Notes under the pieces: generated by a model
Databases searched by the model: none
What the model was told of the DNA's origin: nothing
What the model saw: only the letters and a program-made list of their open reading frames with translations
Assembly (NCBI RefSeq): GCF_000410875.1
Contig: NZ_AROI01000010.1
Span: forward strand, 110,591-174,590
Source: Halopseudomonas pelagia CL-AP6
Lineage (GTDB): Bacteria > Pseudomonadota > Gammaproteobacteria > Pseudomonadales > Pseudomonadaceae
DNA: 64,000 nt
Reading direction: 5' to 3'
Position numbers and translations under genes: made by a program
In this document: positions 43,374-53,187 of the stretch, one piece after another
How positions within the stretch are numbered: the stretch's first letter is position 1
Layout of the letters: every line of letters begins with the position of its first letter

Positions 43374-45959
43374 CTACTGGTCGCGTTGCGTGCTCAGTAG
43401 ATGGCTGATGGCAGCCTTGAGCTTTAGTGGCTTGACCGGCTTGTGCATCAGAACGTGCCCCAACTGGCGTACTTGCAGCTTCAGCTCGTTGCTGTAATTG
43501 GCGGTGATCAGCAACACCGGTAATGCATGTCCTCGCCGCGCATTGATGGTCGCCACCACATCCACACCATTAACATCGTTATCCAGGTGATAATCGGCTA
43601 TCAGCAGATCGGCTGCGGCATGAAAGTTATCCACCTGACTGGCCAGGTCCTCCTCAGACAATGCCGTGACTACCTGGCAACCCCAGCCTTCCAGTAGCGT
43701 CCGCATGGCCGCACAGATCGAGGCGTCGTTATCCAGAACCCAGACCCGCGCACCTCGCAGGCGATAGTCCAGGCCGGCAGGCAATGCCGTGACATGTTCA
43801 GGTTGCGCCAGCAATCGCCCGAACGGTACATCCACCGAGAACACCGAGCCTCGCCCCTCCCAGGAACGCACCCGAATACGATGCCCGAGCATCCGGGCAA
43901 TCTTGTCGACAATCGCCAGCCCCAGACCCAGGCCACGATCCTTGGTGTTCGCGTTGGGATTGACCCGCTTGAACTCCTGAAACACTTCGAGCAGCTTGTC
44001 GCTGGGAATACCCATGCCGGTGTCCCAAACCTCAATACGCAAACCATGTGCCTGGCGGCGGCAGCCCAACAGCAGGCGACCGGACTGGGTATAGCGGATC
44101 GCATTGCTGAGAAAGTTACGCAGGATACGGGCTAATAATTGGGCGTCGCTGCGGATCACCGCATCACAGCCGACAAAGCGCATATCCAGACCTTCTACCG
44201 CGGCGATCTGGCGATACTCATTGGCGAGGTTGTCGAGCAACTCGGAGAGTTTGAACGCGGCAATATCGGGCTTGATGACCCCCGCATCCAGCTTGGAAAT
44301 ATCCACCAGCGTACCCAGCAGATTCTCCACATCCCCCAGCGAGTGACTGACCTGGCGAATAAGCTGCACGCTGGCAGCCGGCACCTCGTGCTCAAGCAGC
44401 GCTCCGGTAAACAGCCGAGCCGCATTCAATGGCTGCAGCAGGTCGTGGCTGACTGCGGCCAGGAACTTGGTTTTCGACATGTTCGCCTGCTCCGCCTCGC
44501 GCTTGGCTTCGCGCAAGCGTGCTTCAGCCTGAGCACTTTCACTGATCTCCTGGCGCAATTGCGAGTTCAACTGAGTCAGTTCCTGAGTACGATCAAGCAC
44601 CCGCTGCTCCAAGTGTTGATAGGCTTCATGCAAGGCTTCTGCAGTACGCCGTCGATCGGTGATATCGCGGATCAGGACAAATATCCCGATCACCCGCCCC
44701 TGTGCATCCAGGTTGGGAACGTAGGAGCGCAACAGATAACGCTCCTGATCCTGGGCATTATGTTCAGCAAATTCAAAGGTAACGCTTTCGCCCTGAAAGG
44801 CGCGTTCTATGTAGGGTTGCAGGCGGGAAAACTGCTCAGGACTATGTACTCGCCGCAGACTTTTACTCTGGGTTTCGCCGCGCCGCCAACCGTACCATTC
44901 TTCATATACCTTGTTGGTGAATTGGTAGGTCAGATCCTCACCCACATAGGCGATCAACGCCGGCACGTGGTCGGTAATCAGCCTGACCCAGCGTTCACTT
45001 TCCAGCAGCGCCTTGGCGTACAGGTCACGCTCGGTAATGTCGGTATAGGTGTTGACGTAACCGCCGCTAGGCATTGGGTGGGTACGCACTTCGAGTACCC
45101 GCCCGTTACTCAGCCGCTGTTCGCAGGTCAGTTGGGCGGCGCTGGAGAAACCTTGCCGGCTAGGGGCCAGTAATTCTAGCTCACTGTCTTCCATGACTTC
45201 GGCAAAGGGGCGATGTGCCTCGATCGGCGCCAGGCCGGCCAATTCCAGGAATCGTCCGTTCCAAACCTCCAGCGCGCCTTCTTCATTAACCACGGCCACG
45301 CCTTGGGACAGGCTATCGACAGTACGTTGCAACAGCCGAGTTTTCTGCGCCAGGGCTTTTTCCCGGCGTGCGGTTTCCGATTGTTTGAGATCAGTGATAT
45401 CGGTGTACATGATCACCAGGCCGCCTTCGCTGGTCAGTCGTTCACTGACCTGAACCCAGCGCATGCCGCGTAACTGATAAAGCACATGACCGTCGGCTGC
45501 GGCGTCCACTTCGGTTACCAGCCCGGTGCTAACTGCTAAACGCTTAATCTCGGCCAATGAGGTGCCCGCCTTGACGCCCGCCCGCGTGCCTTTCCAGAAG
45601 GCGGCAAAGCGGCTGTTGAACAGCACAATGCGTTCGTGCCTATCGAACAACACAAAGGCGTCAGAGACGCTTTCAATGGCATCTGTCAGGTGATGGTGGG
45701 CGCGCTCGGCGTGCGCCCTGGCATCGATCAGCAAGCGGTTGCTGGCCTGCAATTCGGCCATGGTTTCGTTCAAGGCGTGGGTCCGCTCGCGTACCTGCTC
45801 GGCCAGCTCCACCGAGTGCTGAAAGGCCGCGTAACTTTCGGTACGTTGGCTGGAGCTGGATTCCACGCGCTCAATCAGCGCCGCATTGATGCGCCGCAGC
45901 TTGTTGTTCTCGACACGCAGCGCTTTGAGTTCAGCGCTCTCTGATGTCGCCGGTAGCAC
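43374..45959 (-). CDS. nahK: Hybrid sensor kinase/response regulator (NahK/ErcS'-like)
   Basis: An ~861-residue soluble hybrid kinase: N-terminal coiled coil, three PAS-like domains (AIESVSDAFVLFDR; TVDSLSQGVAVVNEEG; ITDHVPALIAYVGEDL), HisKA with AAVSHDLLQPLNAARL, HATPase (IRNFLSNAIRYT-like, GLGLGLAIV) and a C-terminal receiver (LLIADYHLDN). The layout and position beside agmR and a FIST gene match P. aeruginosa PA1976 (NahK/ErcS'). The most likely start is a GTG at 45957-45959, just after the FIST stop; longer frames overlap that gene. It ends 8 bp from the convergent agmR stop. Confidence 0.83.
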   Translation of the reverse strand: MLPATSESAELKALRVENNKLRRINAALIERVESSSSQRTESYAAFQHSVELAEQVRERTHALNETMAELQASNRLLIDARAHAERAHHHLTDAIESVSDAFVLFDRHERIVLFNSRFAAFWKGTRAGVKAGTSLAEIKRLAVSTGLVTEVDAAADGHVLYQLRGMRWVQVSERLTSEGGLVIMYTDITDLKQSETARREKALAQKTRLLQRTVDSLSQGVAVVNEEGALEVWNGRFLELAGLAPIEAHRPFAEVMEDSELELLAPSRQGFSSAAQLTCEQRLSNGRVLEVRTHPMPSGGYVNTYTDITERDLYAKALLESERWVRLITDHVPALIAYVGEDLTYQFTNKVYEEWYGWRRGETQSKSLRRVHSPEQFSRLQPYIERAFQGESVTFEFAEHNAQDQERYLLRSYVPNLDAQGRVIGIFVLIRDITDRRRTAEALHEAYQHLEQRVLDRTQELTQLNSQLRQEISESAQAEARLREAKREAEQANMSKTKFLAAVSHDLLQPLNAARLFTGALLEHEVPAASVQLIRQVSHSLGDVENLLGTLVDISKLDAGVIKPDIAAFKLSELLDNLANEYRQIAAVEGLDMRFVGCDAVIRSDAQLLARILRNFLSNAIRYTQSGRLLLGCRRQAHGLRIEVWDTGMGIPSDKLLEVFQEFKRVNPNANTKDRGLGLGLAIVDKIARMLGHRIRVRSWEGRGSVFSVDVPFGRLLAQPEHVTALPAGLDYRLRGARVWVLDNDASICAAMRTLLEGWGCQVVTALSEEDLASQVDNFHAAADLLIADYHLDNDVNGVDVVATINARRGHALPVLLITANYSNELKLQVRQLGHVLMHKPVKPLKLKAAISHLLSTQRDQ

Positions 45960-45960
45960 T

Positions 45961-47109
45961 TCATTCAGGTATGGCAAAGGCGACCCCAGTAAACGTCTGG
46001 TTGATATGCATGCCGTTGTATTGCTCACCGTATGTATTGAAGCCCACTACCTTGTTGGCTGCGAGAAAGGCCGACAAGCTGTCATCTTCCCCGCGCAACT
46101 CCGCTTCCATACGCCGCAAGAAACAATCGCAGCCAATGATCAGTACCGGCTCGCCCAGCCGCTGGCGGAGCTTTTCCAACTGCAGACGCAGACCCGGCAA
46201 CAAGGGGCCAGGCTGCATGGCGGTGAGCACAATGCCGGTATCCACCGCACAGTAGAAGGTGAGGCTATGATCCGCATTGACCCGCTGAATGGAACGTACG
46301 TAGAACTGATCGCGAATACGCACAGCGAGGGCGTTGAGGGCAAAGGTCGAAAGCTTCAATTCCTCAACCGGCACACCGACCAGGCGCGCGTACTCCTCAG
46401 CGGCTGGTTCGGCGTTGAGCTCCAGTACGGTACGGCTCTCACTGTCTGCTGCGGTAACCACCAGCTTGGCATCCATCGGCTGCATGTGATGGCTGGTGAA
46501 TACTTCAAAATCCAGCCAGGTATTGATCATGACCAGTACCGCAGCACCGGTGTGAAATCCGCCCTGGTAATAGACATGCGTGTGGCTCAGATGATTATCA
46601 TCGCCGGCGGAACCGCCAAAGTGCGGGATACTGCCCAATGCCGTACTCAGCGTGGACAGCACCACCTCTTCCCGGCTGGACAGACCATCCAATAATGTCA
46701 GGGCAAAGGTTCGATCCTTGATCGGCGCCAGATCCACCTGCCGGCAGTGATTGAGCATCTGCTCGACGGCGGCTTGCGCATCAACCAGGGTGAATTTGTC
46801 CAGCGCGCGAATCAGGGTGCAATCCACAGCAAAGGCGTTAGCGTCAAAGCCAATGGCACTGATACAACCGCGTCCGTATCCAGCCGCGGTAATCTCGCCA
46901 GCACTAGTACAGCCGATCACCGTCACCGCACCAAAGGCATCTTCCAATGCCGCTGCCAGGCTCGCCAGCGGGTACTCTGCAGAGCAGAAAAACAATACAC
47001 AGCCAAGACTGGGATGGCGTAACTGAGCGGCCAGCTCCCCAGCGGCTTGCACCGGATCCTGCGCGCTGGTCATGGCTGTAAGGAAGCATTGTTCCGCTGT
47101 GCAGTGCAT
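45961..47109 (-). CDS. nosP: FIST-domain sensor protein (NosP-like)
   Basis: A 382-residue cytoplasmic protein with FIST_N (SLGCVLFFCSAEYPLASLAAALE, VIGCTSAGEITAAGYG) and FIST_C (FNALAVRIRDQFYVRSIQRVNAD, VIGCDCFLRRMEAE, GVAFAIPE). In P. aeruginosa the FIST protein NosP binds heme and nitric oxide and inhibits the neighbouring kinase NahK. Here the kinase gene begins right after the stop, the same arrangement. GGAG precedes the ATG. A heme-binding histidine cannot be picked with certainty. A regulon motif lies 70 bp upstream. Confidence 0.82.
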   Translation of the reverse strand: MHCTAEQCFLTAMTSAQDPVQAAGELAAQLRHPSLGCVLFFCSAEYPLASLAAALEDAFGAVTVIGCTSAGEITAAGYGRGCISAIGFDANAFAVDCTLIRALDKFTLVDAQAAVEQMLNHCRQVDLAPIKDRTFALTLLDGLSSREEVVLSTLSTALGSIPHFGGSAGDDNHLSHTHVYYQGGFHTGAAVLVMINTWLDFEVFTSHHMQPMDAKLVVTAADSESRTVLELNAEPAAEEYARLVGVPVEELKLSTFALNALAVRIRDQFYVRSIQRVNADHSLTFYCAVDTGIVLTAMQPGPLLPGLRLQLEKLRQRLGEPVLIIGCDCFLRRMEAELRGEDDSLSAFLAANKVVGFNTYGEQYNGMHINQTFTGVAFAIPE

Positions 47110-47178
47110 GTGTCGGCTCCGTGACGGGGCATTGTGCCCCAGCATTGATTCTAGGAAGGCGCGGAGCGCATCAATATG

Positions 47179-47192
47179 CTACTTGAGTACTG
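47179..47192. promoter_or_regulatory. Regulon motif upstream of nosP-nahK
   Basis: CTACTTGAGTACTG, 70 bp before the nosP start, with the palindromic core GTACTCAAGTA on the gene strand. No other gene starts here, so control of nosP-nahK is implied. Confidence 0.5.
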
Positions 47193-47250
47193 GATGAATG
47201 AGTCCTAAGGCGCACATAACCCCATCTCAAGCAAATTGAACCCCCTTAAA

Positions 47251-47279
47251 CAAAACAACCGAAGCTTGGCTTCGGTTGT
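47251..47279 (-). terminator. Intrinsic terminator of porin gene
   Basis: ACAACCGAAGC-TTG-GCTTCGGTTGT is a perfect 11-bp stem. On the minus strand it is followed by TTTGTTTAAGG after the leftward porin gene. It lies 20 bp beyond the stop. Confidence 0.75.
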
Positions 47280-47298
47280 CTGCACTGCCTGCCTGGAT

Positions 47299-48465
47299 CT
47301 ACCAGCTAAGTACAACACCCAGTGCAACCGTGTCGGTCTCCTCGATAGTCAGACGGTTAGTGCGATCTTCAATTTCGAACTGGTTGTATTCGGCTACCAG
47401 CGTCAAATTGTCATTGATGCTGTGGAACACACCCAGACCGCGGGTTTCATAGTCGGCCTTGAAGCCCAGACCGTTGCCGTCGTCTTCGGTTTTGCCGAAT
47501 GACAGGGCAACGCGAGTTTTGCCAGCAAACTTGTAAGACCCCTGTAGCAGATACCCAGTGCTGTCGATCTCGCGCAGAACCGGCTCGCCAGCGTTGTTGG
47601 TAAAGAATGGATTGACGCCTTCGGCGTCAAAGCCGGAAGCGGTCAATGACAGATTGCCCATCTTCGCCTGCAGACCGTAACCCAACCCCTGGGAGGTGAC
47701 TGAATCGACCGAGGAGTCGGTATTTTCCGACTTCTGGCGCATGCCGTTAACCCAGCTAAAAAGATCCACGCCGCCCAATTGGGTCTGGTAGGTGATTTCA
47801 GATTCGAAACGCGGGGTATCCTGGTAGTTCTTGCCCACCAGGGAATCATCCGTCGTATCCACCGGATCCATGATGCCTACCGCGACGCGAAAGCCACTCA
47901 TGACCGGTGAGCGATAGGTAATCTGTGCACTCGGGAAGGGATAAGGATAGCCGGTGCCAATATTGCCAAAGGACACGCCACCGCCATCAACCAAACCCAG
48001 GGTGTCGCTAACCTGACCGTAGCCAGAGAGAAATTCGTCGACGAAAATGTTTGAGCGTGAAAACAGGCCGAAATCCTTACCCACCAGCACCTCGCCCCAC
48101 TCACCCGCTACCGTACCGTAGAACTGCCGCACGTCGATCCCGGTGCTGGTGCCGTTGGTTTCGCTGTCATTGATGGTGACCCAGAAGGACGAACGGGCGC
48201 CGAGGGTAAGGCTGTCCATCTCCTTGCCCATCGTGAAACCTATGTAATTAGGCAGGAAGCCCATCTTGACCCGTGACTGGTCACGATCAAGCGTGTCGTC
48301 AATGTTGTCGGTCTCGGTCTGGACATAGAAGGCGTTAACGTAACCATCCGCCGAGAAGGTGGTGCCGTCCTGGTCATACAGGGTAATGGCTGCACTCGCC
48401 GGGGCGCTGAGGATGGCCGCCGTCAGGGCGGTCAACAGAGGGTAGGCCGATTTTTTCTTGTTCAT
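47299..48465 (-). CDS. Outer-membrane porin
   Basis: A 388-residue exported beta-barrel: signal peptide MNKKKSAYPLLTALTAAILSAPASA, then an alternating polar/aromatic pattern (YVNAFYVQTETDN, VGFLPNYIGFTMGKE, FYGTVAGEWGEVLVGKDFGLFSRSN) and a final strand ending VALGVVLSW with terminal Trp, as in trimeric gram-negative porins. It would let small solutes through the outer membrane; within this locus uptake of alcohols or metal could matter but is not shown. GGAGAG precedes the ATG, and the longer frame lies in the pqqF gene end. Confidence 0.82.
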   Translation of the reverse strand: MNKKKSAYPLLTALTAAILSAPASAAITLYDQDGTTFSADGYVNAFYVQTETDNIDDTLDRDQSRVKMGFLPNYIGFTMGKEMDSLTLGARSSFWVTINDSETNGTSTGIDVRQFYGTVAGEWGEVLVGKDFGLFSRSNIFVDEFLSGYGQVSDTLGLVDGGGVSFGNIGTGYPYPFPSAQITYRSPVMSGFRVAVGIMDPVDTTDDSLVGKNYQDTPRFESEITYQTQLGGVDLFSWVNGMRQKSENTDSSVDSVTSQGLGYGLQAKMGNLSLTASGFDAEGVNPFFTNNAGEPVLREIDSTGYLLQGSYKFAGKTRVALSFGKTEDDGNGLGFKADYETRGLGVFHSINDNLTLVAEYNQFEIEDRTNRLTIEETDTVALGVVLSW

Positions 48466-48581
48466 ATGCTCTCCGATGGAATCGATGGCTGACGGAATGA
48501 AAGCGTCCAGTCGATTATCGGAAAGCCTTACCCCCTGCCCCATTCTGCCTAGGGCTTGAAACCACTGCGCTTTGGTTGTGG

Positions 48582-51344
48582 TTACAAAGCCCTGCCCGTC
48601 TCGTGCTTTGGCAGGTGTGGGTTTTTCGCTACCTTGGGAGGAGTTTCGCTGATCAGGCGCAGGCGCGCCGGGCGTTTCCAGAGTTGCTGCTGCAGGGCTT
48701 GCCACTGCTCCGGCTGCATGTAACGCAGGGCCTCGCACTCGGCAAGCAGGCTGGCGTCGGTACGCCCCAGCAAGCTGTGCCAGTGGCTTTCAAACGCGTC
48801 TTCAGTGGAGTTCTGCCGAGCCTCAAGCACGTCAGCCAGACGCTCTGCCTGAGCCTTGACGTCAGCAAAGGGGATGGCCGCTACCCACTGTTGCTGCTCC
48901 AGAAGAAACTGGTCCACGGCGGCGGTTATCTGCCCCTGGTCGTGACTAGGCGACTGAACCAGAAACAATAGACCAGGCCATCCCGAAACCGGATGATAGC
49001 GAGCCACTACCCAGTACCCCAGTTGCTGTCGGGTACGCAGACTGTCAAAGAACGGACTGGCCAGCAGCTGCTGTAGCAGCCGCCAGCCCGCGCGATCAGG
49101 TGCGCTGGCACTGCGCGCCTGACAATAGAGCAATTGGCTACGATCGGGCGCCAGCACCGAGACACTGCGCAACTCGATGCCCTCGGACAATACCCTCGAA
49201 CCTGTCTCGACCCAGCCAAAGCAGCGCTTCAGGCCCGGAAATCCGGCAACCAGCAATTGACTGTCGAGCGTACTGTCGGGCCAGACTGACGGTTTTAGCC
49301 AGAGCAGTTGTGCCTGCTCGCGTAAATACCGCCACAGGCTCAAAGCCGTTGCCGTGCTCATTCTGTCTGACGAGCCGATACAGCCACCGGGGCATGCAGC
49401 AGCCAGACAAGTGCAGAGCTCGGCATTCTCGGAGACCAGCAAAGTATCCAGGACCGCCAGGCAACGATACGCAGGCAACTGCGCGGCCTGTTCGGCCTGC
49501 CAGCTGTGTAGCCGGTGACAGGCCAGGTCGAGCAGTGGTTGGGTTGGACGCTGTGTAATGGCACTGAGTACGCTGCGAAGAATGCTGAGCAAAGGATCGC
49601 CAGCGCCGTCCGACGGGCCTGATAACGTCAGGTTCAGCACACCCGGGCCCTGCTGCCAGGCGATGTTCACCCCGCACAGCTCGGCACGGCGTGCCAGGGA
49701 TTCGATCTGCAACGCCCAGCAGGATTGCAGAAAAAACCGCTGCGCTTCAGTGCTTTGTCCTGCTGGCCAGCACCAGGTCAAACGTGTCTGCAGCTGTTGT
49801 GATGCCGGCCCGGCCTCACTGTTCTGGGGCGGCAGCTCTAGCAATCGAAGACCCGGTAAGTCGGGGAAGGCTTCCGGGGAGTCACTGATTGGGACCGGGA
49901 AATCGAAATGGGGACCGTCCGCCGATCTCAACGGTGCCTTCTGAACCGGCACGCGCCACCTCAGCCCTTGGCTCTGGTAGCCGGTCCCGGTCCACTCGGT
50001 GCGCCCCGTCCAGCGCGTATGGCAATGCGGCTGCACCAGCAGCAATCTCGCCGGCTGCAATTGACCCAGCAAGCTCCGCCAACGTTGAACACTGACGGGC
50101 TGCCGATTGGCTGAGGGTTCAAACAAAGCTTCGACTGGCAAGCGCATCAACCGGTGCGCCAGCACTTTGAGCCATTCGACTGGATCACCCTGGGGGCCTC
50201 GGGAAAACGCCTGATCCAGCAGCCGGGTGCGGGATTCGGTAGGCCAGCACTGCGGGTCTGCATCCCCCAGCCAGTTCAACCACATCTGCCAGGCGTCGAG
50301 CAATTGCCGATAATCCTTGAGCTTAAGCAGAGGTTCCAACTCAACACAGAGCAGCCCCTGAGTATCGGACAGGTCATCAATCCGCACATTGAGTTCGGCA
50401 ACCAAACCGCGCTCCCGCAGCCAGCCCAGGGCACCCGCAGGACTGGGACTGGCAATCCACTCACACAGCCACGACCCGGTACTGTCGTGTGCCAGCCAAT
50501 CGAGCCCGGTCAGTGGATAGACCATTTGCCATTTGGGCGCACTATGCACGGCCTCACGCTGAAGGCGGCAAGGCAACTTATGCTCGGCAAATAGCCGCGG
50601 ACGAGTGCGTTCCGGTCGCCTGCCAGGGCTCTGCCGGTCCGCAAATGCCGTCGCCAGCGCCAGCAATGCCCTCGGCGATTGATTGGCGTGCAATATCAGT
50701 AGCATATCTGCGGCGCGGTAATGCTGCTGGTGAAAGTGGCGCAGCTGCAACGCCAGCGCGCTGTCGGAACCTGTCAGGCTGATAGCGTTACCCGCGCTGA
50801 AACGGCTCATCGGGTGTTCAGGATTGAGCACAGTCGCCAGTGCGGCCTGCTGATGCAGCGCATCATCGGCCAGGCGAGTATGAAACTCCGCGTCTATGAC
50901 CTGCCGCTCGACACCCACCAGGTCCGGCGCGAACAACGGAGCCGCCAGCATATCGGCCAACTGGGCGATACAGGATGGAAGGCCTGCCGGGCTCACACTG
51001 AAAAAGAACCGGGTGGCTTCTGCGGCTGTGCTAGCGTTAAAACGTCCTGCACAGCGGCTCACGAGTGCCGGGAACGAGCCGGACTGGGGATACCGCTCCG
51101 AGCCCATAAACAACATGTGCTCCAGCAAGTGCGCCAGGCCGGGTTGGTTGGCGGGTTCGTCGTGGCTACCCGCGTCTACCTGGGCCACGCAGGTAGCAAG
51201 ACTGGCGCAGGGGTCGCTGATCAACAGGCAGCGCAAGCCATTGGCATGCTGATAAAGCCGATGGTCACGACCGTCATTGGGAGTATCAGCCAGTGGGATA
51301 CAATGCACGGGGGCGGCGCTCCTGGGCAGGCCACGGGAGGCCAT
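48582..51344 (-). CDS. pqqF: PqqF, M16 zinc protease for PQQ precursor
   Basis: A 920-residue insulysin-type M16 protease. The inverted zinc motif HLLEH is in QPGLAHLLEHMLFMGS, with the downstream glutamate in QVIDAEF. PqqF cleaves the PqqA peptide after cross-linking to release the Glu-Tyr product. The Cys/Trp-rich middle is poorly conserved; the C-terminal M16 half has FFDSLRTRQQLGYWVVARY, typical of pitrilysins. It is longer than many PqqF proteins (about 760-800). It is transcribed towards the porin gene, away from pqqABCDEH. A regulon motif lies 44 bp upstream. Confidence 0.86.
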   Translation of the reverse strand: MASRGLPRSAAPVHCIPLADTPNDGRDHRLYQHANGLRCLLISDPCASLATCVAQVDAGSHDEPANQPGLAHLLEHMLFMGSERYPQSGSFPALVSRCAGRFNASTAAEATRFFFSVSPAGLPSCIAQLADMLAAPLFAPDLVGVERQVIDAEFHTRLADDALHQQAALATVLNPEHPMSRFSAGNAISLTGSDSALALQLRHFHQQHYRAADMLLILHANQSPRALLALATAFADRQSPGRRPERTRPRLFAEHKLPCRLQREAVHSAPKWQMVYPLTGLDWLAHDSTGSWLCEWIASPSPAGALGWLRERGLVAELNVRIDDLSDTQGLLCVELEPLLKLKDYRQLLDAWQMWLNWLGDADPQCWPTESRTRLLDQAFSRGPQGDPVEWLKVLAHRLMRLPVEALFEPSANRQPVSVQRWRSLLGQLQPARLLLVQPHCHTRWTGRTEWTGTGYQSQGLRWRVPVQKAPLRSADGPHFDFPVPISDSPEAFPDLPGLRLLELPPQNSEAGPASQQLQTRLTWCWPAGQSTEAQRFFLQSCWALQIESLARRAELCGVNIAWQQGPGVLNLTLSGPSDGAGDPLLSILRSVLSAITQRPTQPLLDLACHRLHSWQAEQAAQLPAYRCLAVLDTLLVSENAELCTCLAAACPGGCIGSSDRMSTATALSLWRYLREQAQLLWLKPSVWPDSTLDSQLLVAGFPGLKRCFGWVETGSRVLSEGIELRSVSVLAPDRSQLLYCQARSASAPDRAGWRLLQQLLASPFFDSLRTRQQLGYWVVARYHPVSGWPGLLFLVQSPSHDQGQITAAVDQFLLEQQQWVAAIPFADVKAQAERLADVLEARQNSTEDAFESHWHSLLGRTDASLLAECEALRYMQPEQWQALQQQLWKRPARLRLISETPPKVAKNPHLPKHETGRAL

Positions 51345-51387
51345 GGGAGACCAGAATAACGCTACAGGCTAAGGTTGTATTCGCAAG

Positions 51388-51401
51388 CACCACCAAAGTA
51401 G
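51388..51401 (-). promoter_or_regulatory. Regulon motif upstream of pqqF
   Basis: CTACTTTGGTGGTG on the minus strand, 44 bp before the pqqF start, in the same orientation as the gene. Confidence 0.5.
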
Positions 51402-51432
51402 CAAGCGACTGACACCAAAGCATTACGCCTGA

Positions 51433-53187
51433 TCACGCCTTGAGCATCTGCCCGAGCATGGCGCGCAGCTTGCCGGCCTTCAGAGGCTTGTTGAGCACCG
51501 GGATACCCAGTTCACGCAGGGTCTGCTGACAGTGTTCACTGCGATCAGCGGTGATCATTATTGCCGGGACGGCTCGTTGCCAATGGCTGCGCAAGCGGCT
51601 CACCGCGTCACAACCATTACAACCATTGTCCAGGTGATAGTCGACCATAATCGCGTCTGGAACCGCCCCACCAAGCTGCCCCAGCGCGGATTCGACATCA
51701 ACGGCCACCCGCACATTGGCGCCCCATTGCTCCAACAGGTCGCACATGCTGTCAAGAATGATTTGCTCGTTATCGATCACCAGCAACAGTCGCCCCTGAA
51801 GCGGTTCGGCAAGCCGTTCGAGGATACCTGCTGAGGGCAGCGGTACTGCCGGAACCTGCGTAGCCAGCGGGACACTGACCGAAAACACAGAGCCCCGGCC
51901 AACCTGGGAGCGCACTTCCACGCGCGCTGCCAGAAGCGTCGCGATGCGCTCAACAATGGCCAGGCCCAGTCCCACGCCCTTGCGCTTGCCCTGTCTGTCC
52001 AGTTGCTGGCCAGCCGCCTGAGAGAGCTGATTGAACTCCTTGAAAATAGCGCCAAACTGGGCGGCAGGAATGCCGCGTCCGGTATCCCATACCTGAATAT
52101 CGATCCTAGACCCTCGGCGTCTAGCGCCGATCAGTACCGCGCCCTGATCGGTATAACGGATAGCATTGCTCAGGAGGTTGCGCAAAATGCGACTGAGCAG
52201 CCGGTAGTCGGTATGGACCGCCCACACCGCCGGGTGCATGCGCAGCTCGACGCCATTTACCTCCGCCAGCCCTTGGAATTCGGCTACTAGCGATTCGATA
52301 AGTTCGGCAAGACTGTAGTTGCCCAGTTCAGGCTTGACGTTGCTCTGGTCCAGCCGGGCGATATCCAGCAGGTCGGTGAGCATATCTTCGGCACTTTCAA
52401 GCGCGTGGTGGGAGCGCTCGACCAACTGCGCCTCGGCAGCCGGCATTGTTCGTTCGCGCAGGGTCGACATCAACAGCCGCGCGGCATTCATGGGTTGCAG
52501 CAGATCGTGGCTGGCTGCGGCAAGGTAGCGATCTTTACTGGCATTGGCTTGCTCGGCAGCATCGCGGGCGTCGCGCAGAGCCCGCTGAACTTTCTCACGT
52601 TCAATGATCTCGTAGCGCAGATCGGCATTCAGCGCTTCCAATTCCTGGGTGCGCGTCTGAACACGTCGTTCCAGGTCCTCATTCAGCCGCTGCATGCTTG
52701 CCTGAGCACTCTTGCGTTCTGTTATGTCGGCGACAAAGGCCTCGACCACAGGACCCTCTGCATCAGGCCTGAGCAGCATATTGATGCGAACATCCAATTG
52801 CTGGCCATCGGCTCGTAACAGGCGGGTTTCGTAGCCTGCCAGCTCACCCTGGCTCATTAGCGTGCGGTGGATGGTCTTGAATTCATTCTCGCCGCCGACG
52901 AAGATTCCCGCCCAACTGGCCTGGTGGCGGCTAAGCAGTGCCTGCGCATCAGAATACGCCAGCATGCGTGCCAGAGCTCGATTGACGGACACAAAGCCCT
53001 GGCCCAGCCCGGCCTGAAAAATGCCGTGCAGCGCATTCTCGAATAGCCATTTGTAACGGTTGCGCTCGGCCTCAAGATCCTCTAACCGCGCCAGCAGTTC
53101 AGGATAATAGCTCTTGCGCGAGGACTGAGACCCGAGCCCCAGCAAACCGGTAAGAACCTCACGCCGTGGATCAGAGGGCTTCTGCAT
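51433..53187 (-). CDS. ercS: Hybrid sensor kinase ErcS-like
   Basis: A 584-residue soluble hybrid kinase: one PAS domain (about 55-170, FENALHGIFQAGLGQGFVSVNRAL), coiled coil (LNEDLERRVQTRTQELE), HisKA with AAASHDLLQPMNAARL, HATPase (ILRNLLSNAIRYTDQ, GVGLGLAIVERIATLL) and receiver (AIMVDYHLDNG). It shares the kinase and receiver style of the NahK-like protein. Position right after the iron alcohol dehydrogenase gene matches ErcA-ErcS of P. aeruginosa. ATG at 53185-53187 follows GAGGTGG within the end of ercA, so the two overlap by 17 bp. A longer frame inside ercA is not used. Confidence 0.85.
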   Translation of the reverse strand: MQKPSDPRREVLTGLLGLGSQSSRKSYYPELLARLEDLEAERNRYKWLFENALHGIFQAGLGQGFVSVNRALARMLAYSDAQALLSRHQASWAGIFVGGENEFKTIHRTLMSQGELAGYETRLLRADGQQLDVRINMLLRPDAEGPVVEAFVADITERKSAQASMQRLNEDLERRVQTRTQELEALNADLRYEIIEREKVQRALRDARDAAEQANASKDRYLAAASHDLLQPMNAARLLMSTLRERTMPAAEAQLVERSHHALESAEDMLTDLLDIARLDQSNVKPELGNYSLAELIESLVAEFQGLAEVNGVELRMHPAVWAVHTDYRLLSRILRNLLSNAIRYTDQGAVLIGARRRGSRIDIQVWDTGRGIPAAQFGAIFKEFNQLSQAAGQQLDRQGKRKGVGLGLAIVERIATLLAARVEVRSQVGRGSVFSVSVPLATQVPAVPLPSAGILERLAEPLQGRLLLVIDNEQIILDSMCDLLEQWGANVRVAVDVESALGQLGGAVPDAIMVDYHLDNGCNGCDAVSRLRSHWQRAVPAIMITADRSEHCQQTLRELGIPVLNKPLKAGKLRAMLGQMLKA

